The notes under the pieces: model-generated
The model's database searches: none
Told to the model about the DNA's origin: nothing
What the model saw: only the letters and a program-made list of their open reading frames with translations
Part shown: piece by piece, positions 11,909-24,119 of the stretch
How positions within the stretch are numbered: position 1 is the stretch's first letter
How the letters are laid out: each line of letters starts with the position of its first letter
Program-made: the position numbers and the translations under genes
Assembly (NCBI RefSeq): GCF_034190915.1
Contig: NW_026947485.1
Span: forward strand, 131,642,337-131,706,336
Source of the DNA: Cavia porcellus
Lineage: Eukaryota > Chordata > Mammalia > Rodentia > Caviidae
Length of the DNA stretch: 64,000 nt
Reading direction: 5' to 3'

Positions 11909-12867
11909 TGTACTACATTGCAATGTTTTCAGATCTGCCTTCCAGTCGTTTGAATTTCTATGCACATACACGCATTTTTTGATCTTTTTTGGGGATTTCA
12001 TTCCTTCCTTCATCTCTGAATTGTATAACTTTTTTACACTCTCCTTCAGGTTTTTCTGTTTAGTTCCTGAAGAGCAGTTTCTCCCTTATGTGTCACTGCT
12101 GACCCTCCCTTATGGTGTTTTCTTCCTGATGAAGTTTGGAACATGTGGCCCGAGCTGCGTCTTTAGTGAGTTTGTTTTCCATGAGGGTCCATTTTGCTTC
12201 TAAGTTGCAGACTTGTCTCTACCAGATCGTTTTTAATATGTCTGTACCTGGATTGCTCACATTTCATCAGAGTAAATGCTTGGGCTTGCAGCCTGTGTTC
12301 CACATGACAGGGTGAATTTGGATATAGCACAGGTTTGGAATTCCTCTTTCTCAAGTTGTGTTTTAAACTTCTGGGGTCAGCTGGGCGGGGGCAGCACGCT
12401 CCTTTGCTATGAACCTAGGCAGGGCTTGTGTTTGTGGATGATCACTGCTTTGCAATTGCTGGTTGTATGCCAGTAACTCAGCATGAGGCCTGCAGCCAGA
12501 ATTCCTTTCTCAGTAAGGTATTCACTTCCTAGTCCCAGATGTTCTGTCTGCTTCCATATCCCCGCCAGCCGTTTATCCTGCACCCTGTTCCCTGTTGGCA
12601 AGAAACAGTTGGAAACTGCTGTGCTAAATCATTTGCGTAAAGTTTGATTTATTCCTCTTAGGATTTGCATATTGTAACAAGGTAAGGTGATATTATGACA
12701 TTTTTATGAATGGAAGTCAGAAATTCAGAGAGTTTAACTGACATGACCCCGGGTCACGTAGATAGCGAGATTCTGTTTTGACTCTGAAGCAGTTTTCCAT
12801 AGATTGGCCTTACAAAATCCTCTACTTAGTGATTTACTTCTAGGTATTATAAAATAGTGAAGGGGAG

Positions 12868-12987
12868 AACCAAGTGTGGTGGCACACACCTTTAATCCCA
12901 GATCCCAGGAGGCTGAGGCAGGAGGATCACCATGAGTTCAAGGCCAACCTGAACTACATAGTGAGACTCTGTTTAAAAAAAAAAAAA
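12868..12987 (+). mobile_element. B1-like 7SL SINE
   Basis: 'ccaagtgtggtggcacacac', 'aggctgaggcaggaggatca' and 'gagttcaaggccaacctgaa' followed by 'agtgagactctgttt' and a run of 13 A. Essentially complete B1 monomer, sense to CAST. Confidence 0.92.
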
Positions 12988-13354
12988 GCTGACAGAGGAA
13001 TTTGTGTGTATATTATTAAGCATTAGAAATCAATATTATGCTCTGTATTGTTAGGCTTGATAGATGAATACTATTGAAATTTTCTCTGATGGATAGTTTC
13101 TCTGAAAGAGAATTGTACACTGATTGGAATGAATGGGTAATAGTTTAGCAGCTAGACAGTTTCTTCTGGCAGATTAGGCAGTAGAGAAGGGATAAATTAG
13201 CCATCTTCGAGTATGAGAAAATTTTTCTATGGCAGATTTAAGCAGTATGTAACCGAAAACTCCCTTGTGTAAGAATTATAGAACTAGTGCTTAGACTGAT
13301 AGATATGTCAGTTTCAAATCAGTTTTGCTTTATAATCTCTTGTGTTCACTGAAT

Positions 13355-13475
13355 TTTTACCTGAGGGTAAAAGGACGCATAATCACTGGACAACATCAGC
13401 CTATGAAACAGGCACAGAGAATTTAAAGATTTTGCTCAAGGCCATCCAGCTGGCAGCAGAGCTAAAATTCAAAGT
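13355..13475 (-). repeat. MIR SINE fragment
   Basis: 'tgaaacaggcacagagaatt' followed by 'gctcaaggccatccagctgg' matches the antisense MIR core. Confidence 0.5.
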
Positions 13476-14020
13476 CAGAGATCGCAGGTCCAGAGTGGTT
13501 TTCATAACTACTGCCCACTTCCTCGCCAGTATTTTCTAAGATTTGACTTGTCCCTATGCATTTGTGAATTTCCAGAATGACATTTTATTTCATTCCCTAT
13601 TTGCATTTTTATTATTTGAAAATCAACTTTGATGAAAGCACCTTGCTTAATGCTTGCTGTTCCTGCTTTCTTATTATGCGTATGGTACAGTGACAGGTAG
13701 ACTCAGCAGTGGCTCCATGCCAGACCTCTTTGTCAGCCTCTACACAATTGTCTCTGTCTCTGTCCACTGTCTGTGAGGAGCATTTGGATCTGCCATTCCC
13801 ATAGACAGTCAAGGCTGCTGGTAATGGGTTTTATAGGACAAAGGTTCATAAAAGACGGTATATTTCTTTCACCCTCTGTTAGGTCTGCACTTATGGCTTC
13901 TGAAGTAGTTTTTCAACAGAGATGAGAATTTTCATTCTTTTTAAGTAATCGTGGCGCCAATAGCTAATATGCTTTAAATGAGTTCAGAACCAGGTAGGAG
14001 TTATACAAAGTTGTATCTTT

Positions 14021-14088
14021 TTTTTTTTTGGTCTTTTTCGTTTTTATCGGTACCAGGGATCGAACTCATGACTGCCTGCTTGCAAAGC
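14021..14088 (-). mobile_element. 5'-truncated ID-like SINE with perfect 16-bp target-site duplication
   Basis: Antisense T-run, 'ggtctttttcgtttttatcg' and 'gtaccagggatcgaactcat', ending at 'cttgcaaagc' before the box A half. Flanked by identical copies of acaaagttgtatcttt at 14005-14020 and 14089-14104, which marks a young L1-mediated insertion. Confidence 0.93.
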
Positions 14089-14344
14089 ACAAAGTTGTAT
14101 CTTTGCTACAAAGATTTCTCTTTCTTATTGAATAGAATATAGGCATAAACTAATCATGTGTTTGAGTCCAAATAAAATGCTATAATTTAAAATAAGGTTA
14201 AATTTTCTTGCAAGAGATAAGATTAGTGTGCAGCTTTTCCAAGCAGTGATAACCCCCTGTTTGCTCTGCCATTCTGGAATTCTTGGCCTCATAAGCTAAA
14301 GTGAATCCTTATGTGATAAACCTTCTCTAGGGGAGGGACAAAAG

Positions 14345-14371
14345 AATACAACCAATACAATTGGTTGTATT
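14345..14371. repeat. Perfect 12-bp palindrome with two CCAAT boxes
   Basis: Arms aatacaaccaat (14345-14356) and attggttgtatt (14360-14371) are exact reverse complements around a 3-base spacer. Each arm carries a CCAAT pentamer, one per strand. Function unknown. Confidence 0.85.
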
Positions 14372-14570
14372 TCCCAGATCTGACATCTCTTGGGCAACCA
14401 AAGGTCAGATATAATTACTTAATGCTTTAAGAAAAGCAACCAGGCTTCCTAAAACAATGAACATAACTTTGCGGGGGTGGGGAACATTGCTTTTCTATTC
14501 TTTGATGATGAATGTAGGCTGTGTGGTTTGCTCTTCTTCTTGCATATAAAACAGTTGCTATTAGCACAGT

Positions 14571-14606
14571 TCACACACACAAACACACACACACACATAT
14601 ACACAC
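14571..14606. repeat. (CA)n microsatellite
   Basis: Short imperfect CA run with AAAC and TATA interruptions. Confidence 0.85.
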
Positions 14607-15239
14607 TAGAAATCGGGAGTTTGTAAGAGTGCCAATGAATCAGTTGCCTTATGAGACTGAAAGCTTGACTTCCATTTTTCTAGTCACTCGGGGAGGTCCA
14701 GTGTCAGAGATCATCACACTCACAGGGTGTGCCCAACCGTTCTACAGTCTTCCTTACTTGGGTTTAGATCACAGATCAACTGTGGCTATTATCTCCGTTG
14801 CCAGGCAACATTAGGATGTTATTTTGAGGCCTGCCCATATGTTGTCAGAGACAAAGTTTCATGTGTACTCCACTTCCCGGAGCAAATTGAGTTGGGGCAC
14901 TCTATTTTTAATTATAAGTGTATGTGTGCCTCTAAGTACATTTCATGAATGCTCAGTTTACTCAGATGAGCTACCGTCATCTCCTGGTCTCCTGATAGTG
15001 TTCAGACTGCCTTATTCTGTGACATTTTATCTGTTCTTCTCTGGACTATATCTAGGACTTCTCTACCTCCAAGTCCTGCTTAAGCTGGTTTGCTCACCTG
15101 GAATTCCCCATTCCATCATCCATCCAAATTCTGTAAAACCCAAATAGTTTGTTTTAATTTTTGAAATGAAGGAAGTCAATATATTACAGCAAAAATGTCA
15201 TGGAAATTATTGTTGTGTCTAGTTAAACCCAAAACATGT

Positions 15240-15375
15240 AATCTTAGAAAAGTCCTTTCATTTCTCTAAGCCTCAGGGTTTTTTTTTTTTTTTTTTCACT
15301 TGCAAAATACAGATAATAATGTTTGGCTCTCAGGATTTTATTGAATTTGTATAAACACACAGCACTTGTCTTAGT
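15240..15375 (+). repeat. MIR-like fragment with poly-T insertion
   Basis: 'tttctctaagcctcagg' and 'cttgcaaaatacagataata' resemble the MIR core (CCTCAGTTTCCTCATCTGTAAAATGG), interrupted by a run of about 18 T. Confidence 0.5.
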
Positions 15376-17069
15376 TTCTGATCCCCAGAGGATTCTGTAA
15401 GTCCCTATCTATTTATCTGTTTATTGATTGATTCATATCTACTCAGTAAAAAGTTCCTAACTTCTCTATGAAGCTTTTCCTAACTATCTTCTAAACCCAC
15501 AGTGTGACTCAGCAGTCTCTCTTTTTTGATCAACTATAATATCATATTATATGTTAGAAATGAATCCCCAAAAAACTTGCTATGTACTGTTTCTGAGATT
15601 TAAGTGGACACCCTAACAAGGTCTGCCTGAATAATGCCATGATCTTCTTTAAAGAGATGGCTCAGCTTCATTCTCAGATTGTCTGTTGTTTGTCTCTCAC
15701 CAGAGTCATGCTTTCTGTCATGACTAAGAACTGTACTCTATTAGATGACTGTCTCTCAGGTCTCTTATTATGCTTAATACTTAGGGGCATTACAGGAACA
15801 TATGACATGCTGTCACAGCATGCTGATACACAAACTTAAACATCTAAATATCCAGTTTGTGAAGCAAATAATTCATTACTGTAGCAAAAAGCAAATAAAT
15901 CTGCATTGTACTGATTGGGTCCATAAATACTGTTTGTAAAGAATATAAGTGCTTTCCTTAGAAAAACCCGGCCTGGTGCCTGTTGTTTGTTGAAGATGTC
16001 TTAAGGAAGCAGTACAGGATTTGGTGTGCATATGTATTTTTTTAAAGTTTCACAGCTCCCTATTAGTGGCAATGATGATATAAATAATGAGATGTTTAAA
16101 ATATGTTACTCTAACCAGTTTTCTGATCTGTACTGTGGAAAAAAAATTCTGATGGTTAAGTAATAAAACTCATACAGTGTTGGATAGAGACCATCAGAAA
16201 ATACTCGTGTTAATTTATGCACAAATTCATACATTGTGTTTATCAAGCACGTGTAAAGAAACTCCTAAAGGCCAAGCTGTGGGGCTGGAGTTATGTAGCA
16301 ACTGAGCCAGCTTTGCCTCCTGCTCTCCTGGGGTTCACATTCTGCTGTATTTCACAGATCTTATGAGGAAAGAGTAATATTTTAGGCTCACAGTTTATTT
16401 TCCTTCTTTAATCAAGATGTGCTGCTTAATAGAAACCTACTCATAGTTCAGAAACAAATTGTTTTCCTCTTGTGCATCTAGCTGAGCTAATCATAAAAAT
16501 TAAAAATCAATTACTGATTTGTCCGATTTTTAAATTTATATAATATTTAAAATGTGTGTTCTGTGTTTTGTCCAAACTGCCCTAAGATGTGGTATCTACC
16601 TTGACTTTTGAAATAACTCTGTGAGGTGCGTGGTGAGAAACTGGACGTACAGTAATGTGTGTATTCAGCCTCCTGAAAAAGCAGGGCTACTTAGAGTTCA
16701 TCAGGACTAAAACTTAACTCTTCTGACCAATTATGTTCTTGATTCTAGTTTAAAATGAAAACCTAGGTATTAAAATTATATTCCATTTTTTTGAATGAAA
16801 CTTTCTTTGGCAGAAAATGGTAAAAAATAATTTAATCAGCAGTGATTATTGAGTTCTCTGCTTCCACACACTAACCTTGAGCAGGCACTCAAGGGAGTAG
16901 AAATATCCCCACGTCTTGATAAATTTGTAACTTCATTGATTAGACATGACACATACTTCAAAACATGCTTAATAACCCTCTCGCACAGAAATAAGAGCAA
17001 GTGTTCAAGTGAGAACAAATTTATAAGAGTGAAGAAGATAAAATGAGCTAAAGCAGTTACGGGCATTGC

Positions 17070-17545
17070 ATCTTTTTATTATTACATTTGTGATCCATGA
17101 TGAATATGTTCACCTCATCATGGGAATGAGTACATACGTTGCATTTTAGTCTTTGTTTCCACTCCTTCTCCTCCCCTTTTCATCTCCCTCCATTCAGATC
17201 CCCTTCTCCTCTCTACAATGTTTACTTTCTGTTTTCTATTACTTACCTCTTAGTTTGCTCTTCACATTATTTCTACTTTAGGTTTCTCATGTAAGAGAAA
17301 CCATGTGATACTTAACTTTCTGTGTCTGATTTATTTCACTTGGCATTATGATTTCAAGATGTGTCCATTTTCCTACAAATGACTCAAATTTATGCTTATT
17401 TATCGCCAAGCAGTACTGTACTGAGTATAAGTACCACATTTTCTTTGCCACTTACCCATTGACAGGCATATAAGCCACTTTGAGATTTAGCTATTGTGAG
17501 TTGTACTGCTGGAAACATGAGTACACATGTGTCACTGTAACATGC
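17070..17545 (-). mobile_element. LINE-1 3'-end fragment, antisense
   Basis: Contains 'tttatttcacttggcattat', 'taccacattttctttgccac' and 'gctattgtgagttgtactgc', the reverse complement of the mammalian L1 3' region that in sense reads CACAATAGCCAAG... GAAAATGTGGTA. Diverged; no coding capacity. Confidence 0.7.
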
Positions 17546-17689
17546 CATTTGGGAAGAGAGAGAGCTGGGTCAACCAGCATCTACCTTGAGTCAGGTCTTC
17601 CAGGGTAGGAAGAGCTGGGACTTGGTCAGGGAAGGAGCTTCCTTGTCAGTGGCAAAGGCAAGATGCAAAGCTTGGCGGTGGAAAGGAGC

Positions 17690-17890
17690 ATGGTGGTGAT
17701 GGTGGTAATAACAGCATTTCCCCAGCACTTACCACTTGCCAGGCACAGTTATAATTGATTAACATAAAGCTGCTTTTCCTGAAAACAATTAAACAAAGTG
17801 AGAATTGTTACTATTCTCATGTTACAAATGAGGAAACAGAGGTACAGAGTAGTTAAGTAGCTTGCTTAAGGTTGTACATGCATCAGATGT
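17690..17890 (-). repeat. MIR SINE
   Basis: One of the better MIR copies here: 'agcacttaccacttgccagg', then 'acaaatgaggaaacagaggt' and 'agtagcttgcttaaggttgt', the antisense MIR core in order. Confidence 0.8.
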
Positions 17891-18639
17891 CAGTGATGTT
17901 CTAGCAGAGTCTGGGGGCCACTGTCCTCTCTCAAAGGCTTACTCAGTGTGCTGTGCCACCTGATGAGATGCTGATGAGGTAAGGACCTCATCCTGGCCAG
18001 ACAGGAGACAAGATGTGAGTCCATTGTGAGAGAAATAGTTGAGTAAATAAGTCGAAGAATGAAGAATCTGAGAATCAGCCAAAGGGCATTTAACTTTATC
18101 CAGGACAGAGTGGAGGAAACAATATCTCTTTTATCAGTGTAAAAACACGGTACACATTTTTTAAAAAAAGATTAGTCAGGCAGCCACAGTCAGAAGCACT
18201 GGGACATAAACAGGTACAGGGATGGGAGAGACCAAGGCCTGGAGACTGTCAGAAGGACTTTGATGCAGACCAGGTACAGGTGGTAGGTGACAGCTCAGGG
18301 GTGGGTGTGGAAATAGAAAGGAAAAGAAAAACTATGAAGAAGGCTGGGGTCAGCAGTGCTCCTGAATCCAGGTGGTTCCAGGGCTGGCTCCCAATTCCAG
18401 AGCAGGTGACGTTATCCCCGTGGTACAGATAGGGGAGCTGATTATTTAATGGGGGTGCATAGGTGCTTAAGAAGGGATATAAACCTAAATCTTTCCTAGT
18501 TTTTTTCTTTTTAAAGTGAAGTAATTTAGTATGGTAATCCTACAAGGTGACTGCTATGGTTCGTACAATAAAAGAGATTTAAACTTACCAGAAGAAATCA
18601 GTCTGGTTGACTGAAAAAGCTGGCAGCTGAGTATTAAAG

Positions 18640-19010
18640 ATGCAGAATTTTGTTATTTCAGGAAAAATGAACGAATCTGAAGATTTTCCTGTTGAGCTAA
18701 ATAAGCCAGACTCAGAAAGACAAATATCACATATTCTCCCTAATTTGTAGAATCTAAAGAAAATGACAAGAAAGTAATAATAAGAAGAAAGGAAGCAGGA
18801 GAAAGGGAGGAGATAGAAATGTAGGTAATAGAGACACGAATGTGATCAAAATATGTTGCACACATTGAAATCCACCCCCAAAAGATACATGAAAATAAGA
18901 AGATGCAGGAAATGGGAAGGGATGGAAGGAAATGAGTAAAGTGTGTTATGTGTGGGTACATGTGTGCCGAAATGAAGTGTGTTGATCCGGATAACCAGTC
19001 TGCATTAATG
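18640..19010 (+). mobile_element. LINE-1 3'-UTR fragment
   Basis: 'gttgagctaaataagccaga' and 'caaatatcacatattctccc' match the L1 3' end, followed by a purine-rich 3'-UTR-like stretch and a GT repeat. Sense to CAST. Confidence 0.65.
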
Positions 19011-19013
19011 AAG

Positions 19014-19050
19014 TGTGTGTGTGCATGTGTGTGTGTGTGTGTGTGTGTGT
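19014..19050. repeat. (GT)n microsatellite
   Basis: Nearly perfect GT run following the L1 fragment. Confidence 0.92.
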
Positions 19051-19854
19051 GAAAAATACAGAGAAGAATGGAGTAGGTGGGAAAAGCTTCCAGAAGCTGA
19101 CAAGTCAGGGCTATGGTGAGAGAACCTCAAGTTTCTGCTCCCCACAGGAGCCAATAAGGGGAGAGAGAGCAGTCAGTGATTCATTGATGGATTGCTGATG
19201 GATTAGCAAGTGGAAACGTGGGGTCCACTCAGTCAGCCCGATGTTCAACAAACAAGGCAGGTGCAGGTGGGTGAGAGCAGGTTGGTGGGAGGGCAGGGGA
19301 GTGCTGGAAAGGAAGCGAGGCCTCACAGGAGCAGGTGGAATTCTGATGCACCTGAGGCCACGCTCTGTGTGCATTTTCTCAGTGAGACTAGCTGGAGATC
19401 AGGGAAGTGATGAAGGTGAGGCTGAAGGGCTTGATGCCAGGTAGTGAAGACTCCCATAAACCAACTGGAAGTGCCTGGAAAGAAGCTGAAAGCAAGAAGT
19501 GAAAGGTCCCAGTGCTGTGGTAGACAGGGATGTAAGGAGCTGAGGGAATGAGATTTCATCAGTTGGTTGAATGGCAGCAGAATGGATGTATGAGCATCCA
19601 TGTGTCGATGGCAGCAGAATGGATGCATCAGCCCACTTCTACCCCTGCCTTGGCCCATGTACCAGGTCCTACAAGGGACAGGTCAGAACCCTCCCCACTC
19701 TCATCCATCTTTGCAATAAGTTGAAATTGCCCCTTCTCTTCTCATATTTCCTCACTGGACAACCTGCAGATGCATGGGAAAGCCTTGAATAGAGACTTGC
19801 AGTACAGAAAACTGGAGGTCAGCATGTTCCTTGGTATGCGCAAAAGATCACTTT

Positions 19855-19962
19855 TTTTTTTTTTTTTTGTCTTTTTTGTTTTTACCGGTACTGGGGATCG
19901 AACTCATGACTGCCTGCTTGCAAGGCAGGCACTTATGCCACTGAGCTAAATCCCCAGCCCCC
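19855..19962 (-). mobile_element. Full-length ID-like SINE (GGTACCGG-tail subfamily)
   Basis: Antisense T-run, 'gtttttaccggtactgggga', 'tcgaactcatgactgcctgc' and 'gagctaaatccccagccccc'. Flanked by near-identical duplications (caaaagatcactttt at about 19841 and caaaagattactttc at about 19963). Confidence 0.93.
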
Positions 19963-22900
19963 CAAAAGATTACTTTCAAAGGGGCCCCATCTGGTGGAGG
20001 AGCTCACTCATTCATGGTGCTTCGTGTGATGTTAGGGACAGAGAGCTCCTCTGCCCCAGGAATACTGACTGCAGCTGTGCAGAAGTTATGATGTGATGGG
20101 AGCTGGTGAGACATACTTAAAAGAAGAGATACAGAGAATTTGAATATTGTGGAGAGAACATACTAGTCAGTGATATTTGCATGAAAAATATAGATGCAAA
20201 GATGTGTGTGGAGTGAGTTCATTGTCTTGATAGGACATTCTGTGTCAGGACATAAGGTTAAGACTAGAAACTGGGGCACTTTACAGGAGAAAAGATTTCT
20301 GTGTTTTTTTTGTGGACAACAAAAGTCATTGCTGGTGGTAGTTTAGGATGAAATACTGGAAAGTATGGCATGAGTGAAAGTTGATCTCAGAGTGGGTTGG
20401 CGAGCTAAGTCTGGAGTCTTGGAGGTGGTTGAGAAATGTGGGTGAAAGAAACAAAGCCACTTTCATTTTCCAACAATCTTAAAGCATATCATCATCCTTT
20501 TGTGATCTCTATTATGATAAATTTCCTAAGTACTTCCTGTTGCAAATAGGCAAACTTAAAAGAGATTATGTTAAATTATTCAAAAAAGTAAGGTGTCAGG
20601 TTGGTACAGAAGTACAGAATCAAACGTTTTTTTCTAGACTACAAGTAATCTCCTATCATATCATACAGCAAAAGCTGTATCTTGACACTATACCAAGATT
20701 GTTTGAGGTGAACCTCAAATCAGCTTTGAACTCAGCCATTTGTGTATGACATGAGAGACTGTTTCCTGTCTTCAGTGGATCACTGCAGTGGTTCTGTAAG
20801 CTTTTTTATATATGTTTGTCTCACTGGACTCAACTCCTCCAAGGCCATGATTGTATCTCATTCATTGTGTATTCTCAACCCCCAGCTCATTGCTTTAAAA
20901 AAATGTTGAATGGAGAGTGATTCATATTTAGGCATTTTTCTCTGGTCCTTGTTACTGTGATTCACATTGTAATTCAAGTTTAGCAATGATTCATAGTTCT
21001 CTGGATATTAAGGAGTTTGCCTGGACCCTTTGGGAGGAAAAGTACTGTAGCAGCTGTACTTTGGTCTCAGTTACAGTGCTGATTGCTTAGAGGTATTTTG
21101 CCGTATATGGGCTCTGGTGATGATGCTTGAAAACTTGGCAGCCCTGTGCTTTTAGCAGGAGCAGGTGAATGAGAGGAATGGCAGTAAAAGGTCACTGGTT
21201 TTGATACTAAATGGTCTAGGACCCAGTGCTGGTAAACACAGCGCAGAGGGCCCTTGAGCATGCCTGTCCCTGCCTGGCCTCCTGTAAGGATAATGCCCCT
21301 TTGTCCTTCACCACCTAACCCATGACATCCTCAGCTTCACCTTTCCTAGCCACCTCTCGTGCTCACTCTGGTTCCCTAATCTGTGTTTTCGTAGGACCTG
21401 TGATTTTTTTTTTTCACAGCAAGTAGTTGGTGTGGTAATTATCCGTCCATCGTATATTAGTCCATACCTTTCACAAGGGCGGGCATATACCTACTCCTCT
21501 CAACCAACATCTAATCCAGGACCCAGCACAAACTGTTCTGGGTAGACACGTGTGGAGCCATGAATTGTGGTGAACCTTGAACATGAGTCACCTTCCTTGC
21601 CTGTTTAAAACCTGTATACTAAAGGTTATTGCTGAGATTCTTTCTCTCCAAAAATCAGTGTGTTAACTTTTCACAATTTTTTTTTTACTTTATTGTAATA
21701 GTTATTCACACCTATAGTTTGCAGTTCAAGCCTTATAAAAAATGTAAAATGGAAGTGTATTCATTCAGTTCAGAGGTAAAGGGGTTAAAAAAAACCTATC
21801 AATAGAATAAAAATTGAACTAGATGCTAGAGTGGGTTAACAGTGGAGTAGGATCATTACTGTTGTTTCCAGTCCCCATGAATTAGTCTTATATTCCAATT
21901 TCAAAATGCTTCATACTTTGTGTGGGACAAACTTTTATGGAGGAATCTATAGTGAGAACAGCCTCAGCTAAGATTCCCTTTGCAATTTGTTCCCTACTAA
22001 TACATAGTTACTTCTTATGCAGATTTTACTGTCTGTGGCATTGTTTAATAAAGTAATAAGGTAGGAGGGTCAATTCAAGCCTATATGATTCAATGAATGT
22101 TTTAATAAATTATAGTGCTTAAAATAAATTAATATTTAAGTAAAGACTTTCAGTTTAAAAAGCACACTCATGTAGAATGCTTGGCTTCTATTATTGTTTT
22201 GTATGACTGTGACAAATCGTTGGACAAGTGGGGTTAATGAAGTCAAACTTCTTGAGTTTGGATGCAGATCTGTACAGTTAATTCTAATTGTGGAAAAACA
22301 AAATCATATAGTGCTTTTAATTGCCACAAATTTTAATCTCAAGGAAAAAATAGAGATTCATATTTTTGTTCATTTATTTAATGGCAGGAAAAATTTACCT
22401 TAGTCCAGTTTTTGATTGCAAAGAAAATATGAGAGAGGCTGCTACAGTGACCAGAGGTTTGGAGTGAGAGTCTGTGTATGTGTGTGCACATGCATGTGCA
22501 TGGGGTGTGTGAGGTGTGCATGTGAGCAAGAACACTTGTGTTTGGGGAGGGTGTGCCTGTTTGGTGCCTAAGGGTGATCAGGAATAGACTAGTTCATTTA
22601 GCTGTTGAAACATCAGTGCAATAAAACGTTATCTATAAATCATGGTACCATCAATATATTCCACAGTAACTGAGATCTGTGGAGAAGGTGACTTTGGAGA
22701 TAGGCCATCAATTGTACTGGGCTTATAAACCACCTGGGTGCTAGTGTGTGGCAGGTGAGGGACAGTAAGGGAGGAGCAGGGATGGGCCTCCTGCTGCCTT
22801 CTGACTCAGCCCTGAAGTGGCCCAGGGCCAGGAATTAGAGCAGAGTGAAGTCCACATTATAGGCTTTTCTGGGTATTGTTGGCAGGACGGCAGCTGTTTA

Positions 22901-23399
22901 CAGACAGCTGGTTGCTTTAGAAGGCACCTCAAGCCAGATGGAATCCCTGGGCTAAGGCCTAACGGGCTCAAATGTTAAGGAGGTGTAAGTGAGCCTGGAT
23001 AGGCATTTGCAGAGATGATTCTGTTTGTTTACTATCAACCAGATAGATTACTGTCAATCAAGATAGAGTACTACAGTAGTCAGTAGTACTGTACTCGGTG
23101 CCATGCAAAAGCCCACATACACAGCTGTGTTACCATGGCTTAAGTGATTGGACTGCAGGACTTCACCACCCAAATGCATCCCTAAGAAGGGTGTTCCTTG
23201 AGTACTTCTATTACCACGCGTTACTTCTCACTCTCCAAGGAGGAGCCTGTATAAAATGTAATATAGCGCAATTTCCTCTCCACCCTTTTTTCCTTACATA
23301 ACTGAAAGACAATCCCTGCCCCACACTATTTCCTGAAATTTGTCCTTGTTTTTTTATGTTATGCATACTGTGTTAGAATAGCATACTAGTAATTTAATA

Positions 23400-23560
23400 A
23401 ACACAATGCATCAAACATTTTATACATACTGTTGTAAATACTTCCAGACCTGCCAAATGGGCATTATTAGCTCATTTTCACCAGGAAAATAAGTCATATC
23501 CATAGAGCTAGTAATGGGCAAAGCTGGGATTTAAACAAAATTCTGTCATTTCAAAGCCCA
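23400..23560 (-). repeat. MIR SINE fragment
   Basis: 'gggcattattagctcatttt' and 'gctagtaatgggcaaagctg' match an antisense MIR core, diverged. Confidence 0.5.
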
Positions 23561-23617
23561 CTTTAAAAAAAATAACATTAACTATAGTTTTGGTAACATG
23601 TTATATACTGTGGAGTG

Positions 23618-23909
23618 TCTTAAATAAACTTGCACGGTAGATATCTACTGTAGCACAATCAAGGATGGCAAACTAAAGATTGGAAAATTTCAGTAACGTG
23701 CCAATATTAGTTAGTGAATATAGAATACAAATTTGAACCCATTTGATTTGGTTATAGAGACTTTCTTAAATAAACTTGCACGGTAGATATCTACTGTAGC
23801 ACAATCAAGGATGGCACACTAAAGATTGGAAAATTTCAGTAACGTGCCAATATTAGTTAGTGAATATAGAATACAAATTTGAACCCATTTGATTTGGTTA
23901 TAGAGACTT
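23618..23909 (+). repeat. Two-copy 146-bp tandem duplication
   Basis: Copies at 23618-23763 and 23764-23909 align base for base at a constant offset of 146, with one visible difference (ggcaaactaaag against ggcacactaaag). The second copy ends 153 bp before the first L-domain exon. No SINE or LTR hallmark was seen in the unit. Confidence 0.95.
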
Positions 23910-24062
23910 TCACGTATTGGAAGGCACTGTTGACTGATTTTTATGGCGGTGCTAAAAACTAAGTAAAATCAAGGTGAAAAGTTAAGGGCAGGGTGGTAAA
24001 GAAGATGTAGGACAGTGCAGATCGTGGGTTAAATAGACTCAGACTCTTTCTTTTCTTTTTAG

Positions 24063-24119
24063 ATGTCAGCCTCTGGAGCAACCGGCAAGCCTTCTGGTGT
24101 GAATCCCACAGAAACTAAG
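24063..24119 (+). CDS. CAST: Calpastatin exon 2: start exon of short forms, 19 codons
   Basis: Encodes MSASGATGKPSGVNPTETK. The human counterpart reads VSASSGATSK... MNPTETK, where the Met of MNPTETK is the start of short (type III) calpastatin. Here that Met is Val (GTG) and the exon's first codon is ATG. In long transcripts this ATG is simply an internal Met after QATK; in transcripts starting at 1u it would be the first in-frame Met. Acceptor TTTTTAG at 24062, donor GTATGA at 24120. Length 57 bp, phase 0. The peptide belongs to the non-inhibitory L domain. Confidence 0.93.

Larger units (their letters stand above)
742..24062 (+). other. 23.3-kb CAST intron with internal promoter region
   Basis: Largest intron in the window, between the XL exon and the first L-domain exon. 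It holds the CpG island at 6480-7060 and the repeats listed separately. The blocks at about 2000-6330, 7060-8700, 8870-10340, 10440-11680, 15400-17060, 19980-23390 and 23920-24050 contain no coding exon, RNA gene or repeat family that I can name with confidence. Short open frames in them have no recognisable product. Confidence 0.75.

Noticed and set aside
19855..19962. tRNA-like A and B boxes
   Set aside because: These and the similar copies at 14021, 44582, 48091 and 57369 are ID-like SINEs with poly-A tails and target duplications. They do not fold as complete tRNAs and are not tRNA genes.
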